A DNA stretch of 64,000 bases from Gibbula magus. Its lineage: Eukaryota > Mollusca > Gastropoda > Trochida > Trochidae. Positions 22,878 through 33,460 of the stretch are shown here, piece by piece. Made by a program: the position numbers and the translations under genes. The notes beneath the pieces are model-generated. The model saw only the letters and a list, made by a program, of their open reading frames with translations. It was not told where the DNA came from and searched no databases. How positions within the stretch are numbered: position 1 is the first letter of the stretch; every line of letters starts with the position of its first letter. The stretch spans positions 56,727,959 through 56,791,958 of the forward strand of contig OW388302.1 in the NCBI GenBank assembly GCA_936450465.1, written 5' to 3'.

Positions 22878-23929
22878 ATGAAGAAGACAAATATTTTATG
22901 GATGATCAACTTCTTTATTAACAATAGTGACGTTTCGGTATAGATCCTTATACCGTTATCAAGCATATGGAATGGATGGTGAAACAGCAGATTATATACA
23001 GGATACATGTTGGTATGATAAAGAGATAACAAATACAACAAGATGAGGTAACAATGGCATAAATGGTTGTACAAGTGAAGTTGTGATAACAAGGAAACCA
23101 GAGAGTAGTAAGTTAATTAGCCAGGGGGTGGCGGATGAGAGGACAAAGGCAGGATGAGGGTACCAATTAGTGGTGTAGGTGGAAGCCAGAGTGAGTAGAT
23201 TGGATTAATCATTTGTGGATTAAGCGGTTGTAAGCTGATGGGATGAAATAGCCTTGATCCCTATTCATAGAGGGCTTATGTCTAACAATATGCACGGCTT
23301 CAGCTAAACGCCGGTGAGTGTAGTCATGTTTGTTGTTTGTGAGTGTTTTGACAGAGTCCCAATGGATGTTGTGTTGAGGAAATTTGGTGATGTGTTCCGA
23401 AATGGCTGATTTGTTGTCTCCCTTGATTGTTGATGTTTTGTGTTCTTTGATGCGTGTGTTGAGCGGTCTTGATGTTTCCCCAATGTAGTTGCTGCCGCAG
23501 TCGCAGCTAATGTTGTAAACAACTCCTTTAGGTTGTTGTTGTTTTTGGGCATATTTCCTACCATTAGCCTTAATGATGGTTTTGAGTGGGGTGGCCGAGG
23601 AAAAATAAGTGTCTTTGCCTACTTGTTGCTTGAGTAGACGACTGATGTGATGTGATGTTTTGCCAATGTAGGGCAGTGAGATGCGAATAGGGGCAGGGGC
23701 AGGCTTGCTAGTAGTGGGTTTGGGTGGTGGGTTTAGGGTGCAGTTGATGATACGGTCAACAAGTTTTGCAGGGTAGTTGTTAAGTTGGGTGAAGACATGC
23801 CGGAGGTGTTTAAGTTCAGAATCAGGGGTGACAGAGGATAGGTTGATGGCACGGCGGGTTAGAGTGGAGATGATGCCGGTTTTAGTTCTGAGTGGGTGGT
23901 TGGAGTCAAAGTGGAGATACTGGTCAGTG
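22878..23929 (-). mobile_element. Penelope-like element, left inverted arm (GIY-YIG and 3' UTR)
   Basis: This arm is the reverse complement of 24362-25413 and exactly the same length, 1,052 bp. On the minus strand its ORF (to 23209) encodes the RT-distal region and a GIY-YIG endonuclease (GVVYNISC ... NYIGETSRP). It differs from the right arm by only a few residues (NNYPAK versus NNNPAK, VGKDTY versus VGIDTY). Its outer end at 22878 is the element's 3' end, with a hammerhead-like hairpin at about 22930-22962. Confidence 0.9.
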
Positions 23930-23937
23930 CGCATTGA

Positions 23938-25082
23938 CAACCTTGACACCCCCCTCGACACCAACCTCACTACTGACTCTATCATTCATTCAGCTCATTT
24001 CTAACTCCATCACCTCCACCTACTTCACCTGGGGTGATGACCTTTACGAGCAAATCCATGGTCTACCCATGGGGTCCCCTCTTTCTCCCATCCTCTCCGA
24101 AATCAATATGACCTCCTTCGAACAGCATGCCCTCAGCTCCTCACTAATCCAACCAACCTGCTGGTTCAGGAAGGTTGACGACACCTTTGTCATACTCCCT
24201 CAAAATAATGACCCCCTTGCCCTCCTCCAGCACCTTAACCAACAGCACCCTCGCATCCAATCTGAAACTGAAACCAACTCACAACTTCCCTTCCTTGACA
24301 TCCTAGTCAACCGCACCTCTGACAATGCTATCCAAACCTCTGTTTACCGCAAACCCACGCACACTGACCAGTATCTCCACTTTGACTCCAACCACCCACT
24401 CAGAACTAAAACCGGCATCATCTCCACTCTAACCCGCCGTGCCATCAACCTATCCTCTGTCACCCCTGATTCTGAACTTAAACACCTCCGGCATGTCTTC
24501 ACCCAACTTAACAACAACCCAGCAAAACTTGTTGACCGTGTCATCAACTGCACCCTAAACCCACCACCCAAACCCACTACTAGCAAGCCTGCCCCTGCCC
24601 CTATTCGCATCTCACTGCCCTACATTGGCAAAACATCACATCACATCAGTCGTCTACTCAAGCAACAAGTAGGCATAGACACTTATTTTTCCTCGGCCAC
24701 CCCACTCAAAACCATCATTAAGGCTAATGGTAGGAAATATGCCCAAAAACAACAACAACCTAAAGGAGTTGTTTACAACATTAGCTGCGACTGCGGCAGC
24801 AACTACATTGGGGAAACATCAAGACCGCTCAACACACGCATCAAAGAACACAAAACATCAACAATCAAGGGAGACAACAAATCAGCCATTTCGGAACACA
24901 TCACCAAATTTCCTCAACACAACATCCATTGGGACTCTGTCAAAACACTCACAAACAACAAACATGACTACACTCACCGGCGTTTAGCTGAAGCCGTGCA
25001 TATTGTTAGACATAAGCCCTCTATGAATAGGGATCAAGGCTATTTCATCCCATCAGCTTACAACCGCTTAATCCACAAATGA
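23938..25082 (+). CDS. Penelope-like element RT palm plus GIY-YIG endonuclease, 5'-truncated
   Basis: The plus-strand open frame (open from 23892; the retroelement-specific part starts near 23938) covers the C-terminal half of a Penelope-type protein. RT motifs are visible in order: HGLPMGSPLSP near 24057-24090, the catalytic pair in FRKVDDTFVI near 24165-24195, and LPFLDI with VYRKPTHTDQYLHFDSNHP near 24290-24400. The GIY-YIG domain (GVVYNISCDCGSNYIGET, near 24766-24820) ends at stop 25080-25082. The RT fingers and the N-terminus are missing and the 5' edge reads through a frame break, so this copy cannot encode a full protein. The right inverted arm starts within it at 24362. Confidence 0.85.
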
Positions 25083-25413
25083 TTAATCCAATCTACTCAC
25101 TCTGGCTTCCACCTACACCACTAATTGGTACCCTCATCCTGCCTTTGTCCTCTCATCCGCCACCCCCTGGCTAATTAACTTACTACTCTCTGGTTTCCTT
25201 GTTATCACAACTTCACTTGTACAACCATTTATGCCATTGTTACCTCATCTTGTTGTATTTGTTATCTCTTTATCATACCAACATGTATCCTGTATATAAT
25301 CTGCTGTTTCACCATCCATTCCATATGCTTGATAACGGTATAAGGATCTATACCGAAACGTCACTATTGTTAATAAAGAAGTTGATCATCCATAAAATAT
25401 TTGTCTTCTTCAT
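24362..25413 (+). mobile_element. Penelope-like element, right inverted arm
   Basis: A 1,052-bp arm matching 22878-23929 in reverse complement, across a 432-bp unique centre (23930-24361). It starts CACTGACCAG and ends TTTGTCTTCTTCAT. Near its 3' end GATAAC-GGTATA-loop-TATACC-GAAACGTC (25331-25362) is a hairpin between GATAA and GAAAC, reminiscent of the degenerate hammerhead ribozymes known from Penelope-like elements. Confidence 0.9.
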
Positions 25414-26766
25414 CACACCAACTTCTAGAATGCCTCTCAAACAGTTTATCATTATACATGTACAGAAACCGAAAATACACGCCCCATGTACATGCACAGT
25501 AGTTATGAGGCCTATTTAACATTATCAACTCAAAGTTGTCTTTTTGTCTGTTGTAAATAAGTTTTGAAACTTACGTTTGACTAATTGACGCGCGCCACAC
25601 GCAACACGCCACACATTATCCGGTTTTCGATCAGAAATCGACACTTTTACCTTTATATCGCCGGTAAACTGAGTCGACTATCATCAAAACGGCAATTTTT
25701 TTTATAAACGTTAGTCCTTCTCGATAAAATAACACAATTTATAACGTTTGGCAAATGTGACCAAAACAACACAATGGATGTACCCTTAACGATCGGGGTA
25801 TGGAACGAGTGAGCTATTGTTTAACACCCTGTATTCATAAGAATAGCCCACAAGATCACATACAGGTGCTCAACGGAAAAACACAGCACGTCTCGTTTAT
25901 GTACAAACCGCACAAAGAGGTACGCCAACGGAATGTACAATCGTACCTCCTTGCACCGATTTCTGTCGATGATGAACTTCGGAACAAATTATATTCATCA
26001 TGCAGTGCGATGATTATCAAATACTATAGCTGCTCTTATTCAAATATGTATAAACGGCATGTATAAACTATTCACTCCCACTTAATCATTTTATCTGTTA
26101 TATTAAGATGATGTATATATTTTGTTATTTCATGTACACCTTTTAGCACTTACAGTGCTTTTATCATTGTTATAATTACTGACTTTGGTGTCTTTTAGAT
26201 TGTGTCTTGTATACATGTATGCATAACAACTATGTCTCGCTAGACACATGGTTAATTTAATCTTCTTCTTCTCTTCTTCGTTTATGTTTGACGTAATTAC
26301 TTCATCCATTAGTATAGTTTGTGAGAAAATCGATCTTTTGAAGGATAAAATTTGAATTTACGTTGAAATATTCCTTTTAAGGGCTTCTTTGGAGACCCCA
26401 AAAATATCCACGCGCCTGTAGAATGATGAGTGACAAGTCTTCTTTCATTGGTAGGTTATTTCCCCCTTAAATAAATTGAAATACAATAAGGAATAAGTGG
26501 CCGTTCTAATTCATCGTAAAGTTTTATTAGTCTTTAAACCTACCTAACAAGTTTCTTATACTTGGATATGACGAGACATTTAGCCTCTGAAATGATTTTT
26601 TTGGAAACATTTCAAAATTCGAAAATTTTATTTTTTAAAAAAAGCAGCCTCTGAGATGTGTTTATTTTAAGTAAACTGAACTCTGTAGTCTTATTGTAGG
26701 CTTGCTTTGGAACTAAGCTTAGGACAAAATAAAGGGGTGTGGATGACAGGCTAGACCAGACCGAGA
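25414..26766. other. No supported gene; AT-rich
   Basis: The frame 25800-26066 begins ATGGAACGAGTGAGCTATTG and contains a diverged piece of the short SINE tail (GAGCTATTGTTTAACACC), so it is not treated as a gene. The rest is AT-rich without recognised structure. Confidence 0.4.
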
Positions 26767-26930
26767 GCATGACCAGCAGGTGCCCCCACGTGACCAGCAG
26801 GTGCCCCCACTCGACCAGCATGTGCCCCCACTCGACCAGCAGGTGCCCCCACGTGACCAGCAGGTGCCCCCACGTGACAAGCAGGTGCCCCCACGTGACC
26901 AGCAGGTGCCCCCACGTGACCAGCAGACTA
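26767..26930. repeat. 21-bp minisatellite with E-box palindromes
   Basis: About eight units of ACCAGCAGGTGCCCCCACGTG, most of which hold CACGTG. Some units read CTCG instead of CGTG. The plus-strand open frame through it (SRCPHVT repeats) is repeat-derived. Confidence 0.9.
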
Positions 26931-27900
26931 GCAGGAGTTGAGGTGTTCCGTTCTAGACTATTTCAGGTAACGGCAACACACAACACAACACAATCTTCTC
27001 TCCACAGGTGAAATTGTGTTAAAACAGATTAGCTCTGTCTTGCCGAAAATCAGATTTTGTGTCATTTACATTGATATAATTTCTGTCACATCAGAAGTGT
27101 AGCTCATTCAGCATCGACTGTAACTCCTCTTTCACTTAGCAGCACGACATCGTCAGCATGATAACGAGATAATAATACCCCCCCCCCCCCCCTCCCTTTA
27201 TACACGTGACGGGGTAATTTATAAACATATCGAACAACAGTGGTGATAACACATAACCTTGTTTTAAGCCGCAGTTCCCAGTCTGTATGACGATAACATG
27301 TTCATTTTTGGTAGCTGCTTGGAATACCAAATGTCACGAAAGGTTTGAGTAGCCTAATCCATTGAGCTTTTTTAAGGATCGTCTTCATACGAAGTTTTCG
27401 TCTAGGCATTCTGATAACTGTTGCTGTTTGAGACTTTTGAATAAGTAAGTACAATTTCTTAAATGTTTACGTTACCATATTAATCAGATACCGGTACGCA
27501 AATAAACCGATGTCTGGTTAGACAAAAAGGTAAGTCGCCGAGATCGTATTTGACATTCAAATCCCCTCACACCATACGTATCTACATTCTGTCCATGGCT
27601 TCATGTGTTGTATTGTCGAATGTGTTCCATCTCGACAGCATGTGAGTACGTAATATATGCGATAAGTATCACATTATGGCTTGTTATACGTACGACTTCA
27701 ATAATCTTGGTTATATAAAGTACACACACATACTCAATAAATCAGAATGTAGGGAGATTTCATTTCCTGACATGAAAGTTGTTTTAATTACATAGATAAT
27801 ACTTACATAATCGGACTCTTTCTACAATCCGTCTTTCTTTTTATTAATTAACTATCAATGGTATGGCATGTATACGGTATTTACGGTCTAGACCATATGA
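26931..27900. other. No supported gene
   Basis: It contains a poly-C run (27178-27194). The minus frame 27136-27330 includes QTGNCGLKQGYVLSPLLFDMFIN, which resembles the conserved RT motif (GLRQG..LSPLLF) of non-LTR elements. It may be a decayed LINE fragment on the minus strand. Confidence 0.4.
27136..27330 (-). mobile_element. Decayed LINE RT fragment (motif B region)
   Basis: The peptide GLKQGYVLSPLLFDMFIN on the minus strand fits RT motif B of non-LTR retrotransposons (GVRQGC.LSP.LFNIYI). The frame ends in the poly-C run. No catalytic FADD block is seen nearby. Confidence 0.5.
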
Positions 27901-27904
27901 TTCG

Positions 27905-28255
27905 ACAACTGGGCCAATACGGGCAAACTGGGCCAATACGAGACAAACTGGGCCAATGCGAGATAAACTGGGCCAGTCACACATTCGGTGAAAGCCCGAA
28001 GCTGTCGCTTCATAACTTTGACCCATGGTATTTGTTCACCAATCTTGTTTATAATTATTATTTCAATATAATCAAGATGTTTAGTGCTGTGCAAATAGAA
28101 TGAAAAGAGGTCAATTAATAAAATTGTCATTAATTAAGTATTTCCGTATTGGTCGAGTTACAGGTCCTCGGTCCGTTGTATTGGCCCTCGACTTCGTCTC
28201 GGGCCAATACAACGGACCTCGGACCTGTAACTGGGCCAATACGGAAATACTTAAT
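27905..28255. repeat. GGGCCAATACG repeats and a long hairpin
   Basis: 27909-27978 carries four direct ACTGGGCCA(A)TACG-type units about 20 bp apart. At 28131-28253 the sequence TTAAGTATTTCCGTATTGG and its complement close an imperfect hairpin with arms of about 58 bp, built of the same GGCCAATAC motif. Confidence 0.75.
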
Positions 28256-28361
28256 GAATAACATTATAATATAACACATATAACCCAGTACGATTTGCAG
28301 TTAAATGACATGACGACAACGTCCAAACATCAGTCACTAACATTATTCGTCAAAATTTACA

Positions 28362-28601
28362 TCCCGCCAGGGGCTCGGTATTTTTTCTACAGTAGTGAAC
28401 TGTTCTAGATGCAGTAAGGTTTGGGTGCAATTCTAGACTGAATTTCAGCGCAGTTTCACCAATGGTTCGATAGTGTCAGCCGATGCTTACAGGTTTCACC
28501 GCAATGCAAAGCCACCCTCCCTGCAATAATACTATCAGCCGTGATTTAAGTGAACAACTCTTGAAAACGGCGTTTGACCTAAACTCACCTCACCTCACCT
28601 A
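28362..28601 (+). mobile_element. tRNA-derived SINE, 5'-truncated and diverged
   Basis: It lacks boxes A and B, begins TCCCGCCAGGGGCTCGG, and keeps the body and the (TCACC)n tail. The 10-bp TSD AAAATTTACA (28352-28361 and 28602-28611) shows that truncation happened at insertion. Confidence 0.8.
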
Positions 28602-28639
28602 AAAATTTACAATAACAGCTGTGTCTGGTCATTGTCTAT

Positions 28640-28710
28640 GTAATGGAGAATGCATTCGGAGCCGTGGATTCGTTAAAAATAATCAACGAGCCCGCATTCT
28701 CCATCTTAAT
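28640..28710. repeat. Short inverted repeat
   Basis: ATGGAGAATGC and GCATTCTCCAT face each other across about 40 bp. The inner phrase TTAAAAATAATC also appears near 30105, next to a TGACGTCA/C site in both places, so a small dispersed family is likely. Confidence 0.5.
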
Positions 28711-28914
28711 CCATGTATGACGTCACGAAACATACATATATGATTATCTAGCATTATAGACAATACATTTCAATTATGTAACCTAACAAAATATTATTTC
28801 GCAAATTCGGTGCCCATTCATCTGATATGGTACACGTAGCTTCGACCCTTATGAAATGGATTCTTTCACGCACGTGCATGGCTCAAATCTTCCACGCAAA
28901 GCGATTTGACTGAC

Positions 28915-29761
28915 GGATCTAGGACAATTGCCACCCGGACAATTCCCACCCAGACAATTCCCACCGGCCAATTGCCACCCGGACAATTACCACCTAGGAC
29001 AATTCCCACCTAGGATAATTCCCACCCAGGAATATTGCCACCTAGGACAATTGCCACCCCCAAAAAAAAATATTTATGAGATTTAATACACTTTATTGTC
29101 ATGATATCAACAACAAATATAAATATGATATGATATGTGATATAACATTCATTATTACCCATATGGTTGAAAATATGACACACTTCCTCGGGTAATAATC
29201 TCTATTTCTTCTTGTACTTAACATTCTTTCTTTAGCAATGCTAAAGCACTACGATGCACTGGACTGGACTAGCACTGTAGTGGACTGGACACTCATGTAT
29301 TTACATTCTAACTTGTGAGAAACAGCACGGAGATAGTCCAAACAGGCACGATTGGGATAGTCTGTAGTGATGGCGTGCAATCTCTGCTGGATGTCTCTAT
29401 ATTGTTTCCTTGATCTGGAGACATTCGCACCCGACAACATCTGTGTGATGACCATGTCATTCAGAGCCTGCTGAGGCCATGTTGGTTAGAAGTCGACGAT
29501 GCCATCATCTCAACTCAACTCAATTTCAAATGTTTGCCTTGTCACAACACTCATTAAATAGCTCAACTTGTCAGCCAAGCCAAGCCTTGATTTATTTCTT
29601 AGAGTAATGTCTCAAAATTTCCTTTTTTTTAAGGGTGGCAATTGTCCTGGGTGGGAATTATCCTAGTTGGGAATTGTCCTAGGTGGTAATTGTCCGGGTG
29701 GCAATTGGCCGGTGGGAATTGTCTGGGTGGGAATTGTCCGGGTGGCAATTGTCCTCCACCC
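28915..29761. mobile_element. Foldback element with satellite-like inverted arms and 9-bp TSD
   Basis: An 847-bp element flanked by TTGACTGAC (28906-28914 and 29762-29770). The left arm (28915-29060) is about nine tandem units of GGACAATTGCCACC-type sequence. The right arm (29633-29761) is the same array in reverse complement, with the same order of variant units. The 9-bp TSD is typical of Mutator-like elements; there is no recognisable transposase. A 68-residue minus frame (29249-29455) in the centre is of unknown meaning. Confidence 0.85.
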
Positions 29762-29884
29762 TTGACTGACAGCCAAACTCCTGCATTTCATGTGTTTCAG
29801 CACGATCCCCTTGCGTTTCACACTTTACCAGTCTTGTTTAGAATGCAAGGATCTTACTGACAAACAATCAAATGATTACCAGCA

Positions 29885-29960
29885 GGCCTGGTAGTCTAAT
29901 AGGTTAGGGCGCTGCGTAACAGACGAAGGGTTACATGTTCGATTCCCGGGTTAGACATTA
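29885..29960 (+). repeat. tRNA-like sequence, probably a SINE head
   Basis: GGTAGTCTAATAGGTTAGGG resembles box A and GTTCGATTCCC resembles box B, with spacing like a tRNA. The acceptor stem does not close well, so it is more likely a tRNA-derived repeat than a functional tRNA gene. Confidence 0.4.
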
Positions 29961-30673
29961 CAAAAATAATCAGATATTTTAAGATTCTAATCAGATATAC
30001 TAAGACAAAATACATCATTCTTGAACAAATTACTTTGTGAACCATTACGAAAATGTCAAAACCTGACACCCCTCCTGACTGGATTAGTCAATGACCAGTA
30101 GATTCTTAAAAATAATCCACTGTTAACACAATAGAGTGACGTCATCACCATGGATTAATCATGAATCCCATTCAGTTCATGAAATGTGTAAAAAGTACAG
30201 TGGTGTGGTCCCAAATATAACAATGTTAGATGTTAAATAGGCCAATATTAAATATTTTATATCATGAAATGTCTTCAATATCTCAATGTTTGAAACACAA
30301 TAGTTTTGTTACCAAATTATGATACGTTTGGTGAATTACATAATAAAATCTGAACTAGCGATACAATGGTATTGTTAGTTGTTTGGAAAGCACGATATGC
30401 ACTATCACACTTCCTGCTTGTCGCGTCGCACGGAGACCCGACTGGCAACTGTCAACAAGCAAGCAATCTACCCTCAAAATCAATCATGATTCATAAGGCT
30501 GTAAAACACCAACGGATTATATCGATTAAAGACTCTAAAGGTTGAGATCGTTGGTCTACCTGTTGAATACTTTGAAAATATACCTAGGTACATCAACGAA
30601 GTAGCCGTGCTCTTCTCTACAACCTTCAGAACGATGATTTAACTCATTTAGTATCCAATTCGTACTGTGTTAA
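29961..30673. other. No supported gene
   Basis: AT-rich; it includes ATTCTTAAAAATAATCCAC and GAGTGACGTCATC (30095-30140), related to the 28.66-28.73 kb repeat. Confidence 0.4.
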
Positions 30674-31014
30674 AGGGGCAGTAGCACGTTTTTTGCACAT
30701 TTATTTTTGCATATTTCCCATTTATAATTATAGTTTATGTCATTATATTTACTTTATTGGAGGGAAAACAATCTTATTACTCAAACCAATTATCCGTAGT
30801 GGTAATAACGGTAATGTCGCGTATAAAGCAAAAAATGCATTGCGGCCATTTTATTGTGAACACATTTTTTAATTTTTAATGACAAAAATGATTCCCATGG
30901 CTTTACGGAACCATGTACACTAATTGTTTAACTTCCGAAGAGAGAAGGGTGTTTTACTATTAGTGACATTATTATTTAAATACATTTCATCAACTTATTT
31001 GAGCTACTGCCCCT
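30674..31014. mobile_element. MITE with TTAA target site (piggyBac-like), copy 1
   Basis: Terminal inverted repeats AGGGGCAGTAGC and GCTACTGCCCCT are bounded by TTAA at 30670-30673 and 31015-31018. The internal sequence (GGCCATTTTATTGTGAACAC, GAAGAGAGAAGGGTGTTTTA) is shared with 41856-42213. It has no coding capacity. Confidence 0.85.
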
Positions 31015-31539
31015 TTAATGTATGTTGGTATTGTGTGAATAACTGTTATTTGTGTAACCAATAGCAACTCTAACTTGTTTACTATGCTTATTATAGATTT
31101 GGATCGAAGGTAGAAGCCTTGACTGATTACATGTCTGTCAGCGTGTATGGAACCACTGTAGCCCAGGCGTGCTTGTCAGGGGGTGAGATGGTGGCACTGT
31201 GGTCTTGACGTTAGATCGCTTCTCTTCAGAGTAGATCGAATTCCAGTTTAGTCGAGTGGTGAAGAAGTACAGATGTACACGTTACTAACCTGATAGAATA
31301 CACGCACGGATTTCTGTGAACCTTAGTGTGGGAATATTTACAGTATTCTACACAGGATTAATCGAGTCGAGAGACATCTATCGATTTCCTCATGATGGGG
31401 GCAAGTTAAGGTATGCATGGTTCGTTAGAGAAGCAATGTGATTTCAGCTCAGTGGTTGCCGGGTGCAAAATACACAAAACGTATTTCCAATGCATGTACA
31501 ATGCATTCAGGACAATAAAGTGGTATCATTATTCTCTAT
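31015..31539. other. Upstream region of the minisatellite and glycosyltransferase-like gene
   Basis: Unique sequence with no ORF. It may hold promoter or 5' UTR sequence of the downstream gene, but I see no defined TATA box or initiator. Confidence 0.35.
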
Positions 31540-32424
31540 GTTGCGCCCGATGACGTTCCTCCTAGTGATTTAACCAGGTCTCTACTGTGCCCGATGACGT
31601 TCCTCCTAGTGATTTAACCAGGTCTCCACTGCGCCCAATGACGTTCCTCCTAGTGATTTAACCAGGTCTCTACTGCGCCCGATGACGTTCCTCCTAGTGA
31701 TTTAACCAGGTCTCCACTGCGCCCGATGACGTTCCTCCTAGTGATTTAACCAGGTCTCAACTGCGCCCGATGACGTTCCTCCTAGTGATTTAACCAGGTC
31801 TCCACTGCGCCCGATGACGTTCCTCCTAGTGATTTAACCAGGTCTCTACTGCGCCCGATGACGTTCCTCCTAGTGATTTAACCAGGTCTCCACTGCGCCC
31901 GATGACGTTCCTCCTAGTGATTTAACCAGGTCTCCACTGCGCCCGATGACGTTCCTCCTAGTGATTTAACCAGGTCTCTACTGCGCCCGATGACGTTCCT
32001 CCTAGTGATTTAACCAGGTCTCCACTGCGCCCGATGACGTTCCTCCTAGTGATTTAACCAGGTCTCTACTGCGCCCGATGACGTTCCTCCTAGTGATTTA
32101 ACCAGGTCTCCACTGCGCCCGATGACGTTCCTCCTAGTGAATTAACCAGGTCTCTACTGCGCCCGATGACGTTCCTCCTAGTGATTTAACCAGGTCTCCA
32201 CTGCGCCCGATGACGTTCCTCCTAGTGATTTAACCAGGTCTCTACTGCGCCCGATGACGTTCCTCCTAGTGAATTAACCAGGTCTCCACTGCGCCCGATG
32301 ACGTTCCTCCTAGTGATTTAACCAGGTCTCCACTGCGCCCGATGACGTTCCTCCTAGTGATTTAACCAGGTCTCCACTGCGCCCGATGACGTTCCTCCTA
32401 GTGATTTAACCAGGTCTCCACTGC
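31540..32424. repeat. 44-bp minisatellite, about 20 units, with TGACGT in every unit
   Basis: Unit core GATGACGTTCCTCC, followed by TAGTGATTTAACCAGGTCTC and then C/T-ACTGCGCCC. Sequence identity among units is very high. The C/T variant alternates over much of the array, giving an 88-bp higher-order period. It ends 32 bp before the ATG of the first coding exon. TGACGT is the CREB/ATF half-palindrome; regulatory action is inferred only. Confidence 0.95.
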
Positions 32425-32455
32425 AAGTAAGGACGTACTTCACAGGGATTTCAGA

Positions 32456-32461
32456 ATGAAA
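32456..32461 (+). CDS. Glycosyltransferase-like gene, first coding exon (two codons)
   Basis: ATGAAA is followed directly by the strong donor GTAAGT (32462-32467). It joins in phase 0 to the acceptor at 33460, giving a protein that starts MKKHLTVILVALVPLSLF, a good type II signal anchor. The large exon has no usable ATG ahead of that hydrophobic stretch (its upstream frame opens with GTG inside the acceptor tract), which supports this tiny exon. Inferred from sequence only. Confidence 0.6.
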
Positions 32462-33460
32462 GTAAGTTTTTACGATAATCTGAATATTACAATATTCTTA
32501 CTGCTATCACAGATGGTTGTTTCATTACCTTAGAATTTAGAGAAAACCCCTGTACTAATGTGTTGGTTTAGCAATTTGACATATTAAACATTACCATCCA
32601 AAATTTGTCATTTATCCAACCGGTCGTCCTGTCCGTCTGTCTGTCCGTCCGTCCCTCTGTAATCATTTCGTTTCCGGAGCAGAACTCGAAAAACGTTCAT
32701 GATATCTTCCTGAAACTTTGCATGTGCATTACCCACTAACTGAAGTAATAGATATAAAATTATCTGTCAAGGATTTATTGTACACATTATGTGGGACCAG
32801 TGGGATATGTCATCCTGTTATGACTCTTGTTTTCCTTCTGTAGATAAGCTTAAACATTATATTTGTCTAATGGAAGGGCACCAGCGGTGGTTGATTTCTC
32901 CACTTTTCGTTCTGAAATCACTACTTTCAACTTTCTATCGTCACTATAATTAATCCCCTAACATTAAAACGGTAATGTTCGACAACAATCAATATTTTCA
33001 GATAAAATTTATAACATTTGTCGTATGTGTTTCTAACAACACATTGCATGTCTACTTAAAGGAGTTTATTCATTGTTAACTGTTGATAAAAATCAGTTGA
33101 ATTGTTCTTAAATATCATACAATCCAAGGGATTGAGTCTTCTCCCTGATTTTGAGATGTTTTAACTTAAATTTCCAATTGACAATGATGTTATAGTGCAT
33201 TTCTGGATTCGATCTGTAAACAAGTCATTTTATGGTTTTTCTAAATTATGGTCTTTGTCTTTTTCTATCTTAGTTGCTCATCGTTTCGTAATGTTTTAGA
33301 CTCTCCCCATTTTCAATCATTCACGTTCCTATAGAAAAACAGTTTTTATTTTGCTTTCACATGTAGTTCTTGACTTCAAATTCAAAACGCATGAGCTTCT
33401 TTATTCGAACCATCACTGTCCTCTATCAAATCAGTTGACGTGTCTGTTTTCTGTTTTCAG
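32462..33460 (+). other. Intron 1 of the glycosyltransferase-like gene
   Basis: Bounded by GTAAGT and TTTTCTGTTTTCAG. About 32615-32720 holds (GTCC)n and CGTTTCCGGAGCAGAACTCG, the inverted counterpart of 18255-18310, so a retroelement tail sits in the intron. Nothing else is recognised. Confidence 0.6.

Noticed and set aside
31540..32424. CRISPR-like regular array
   Set aside because: The units are contiguous and lack unique spacers, and the context is eukaryotic. The same holds for the arrays at 13, 26.8, 39 and 61 kb.
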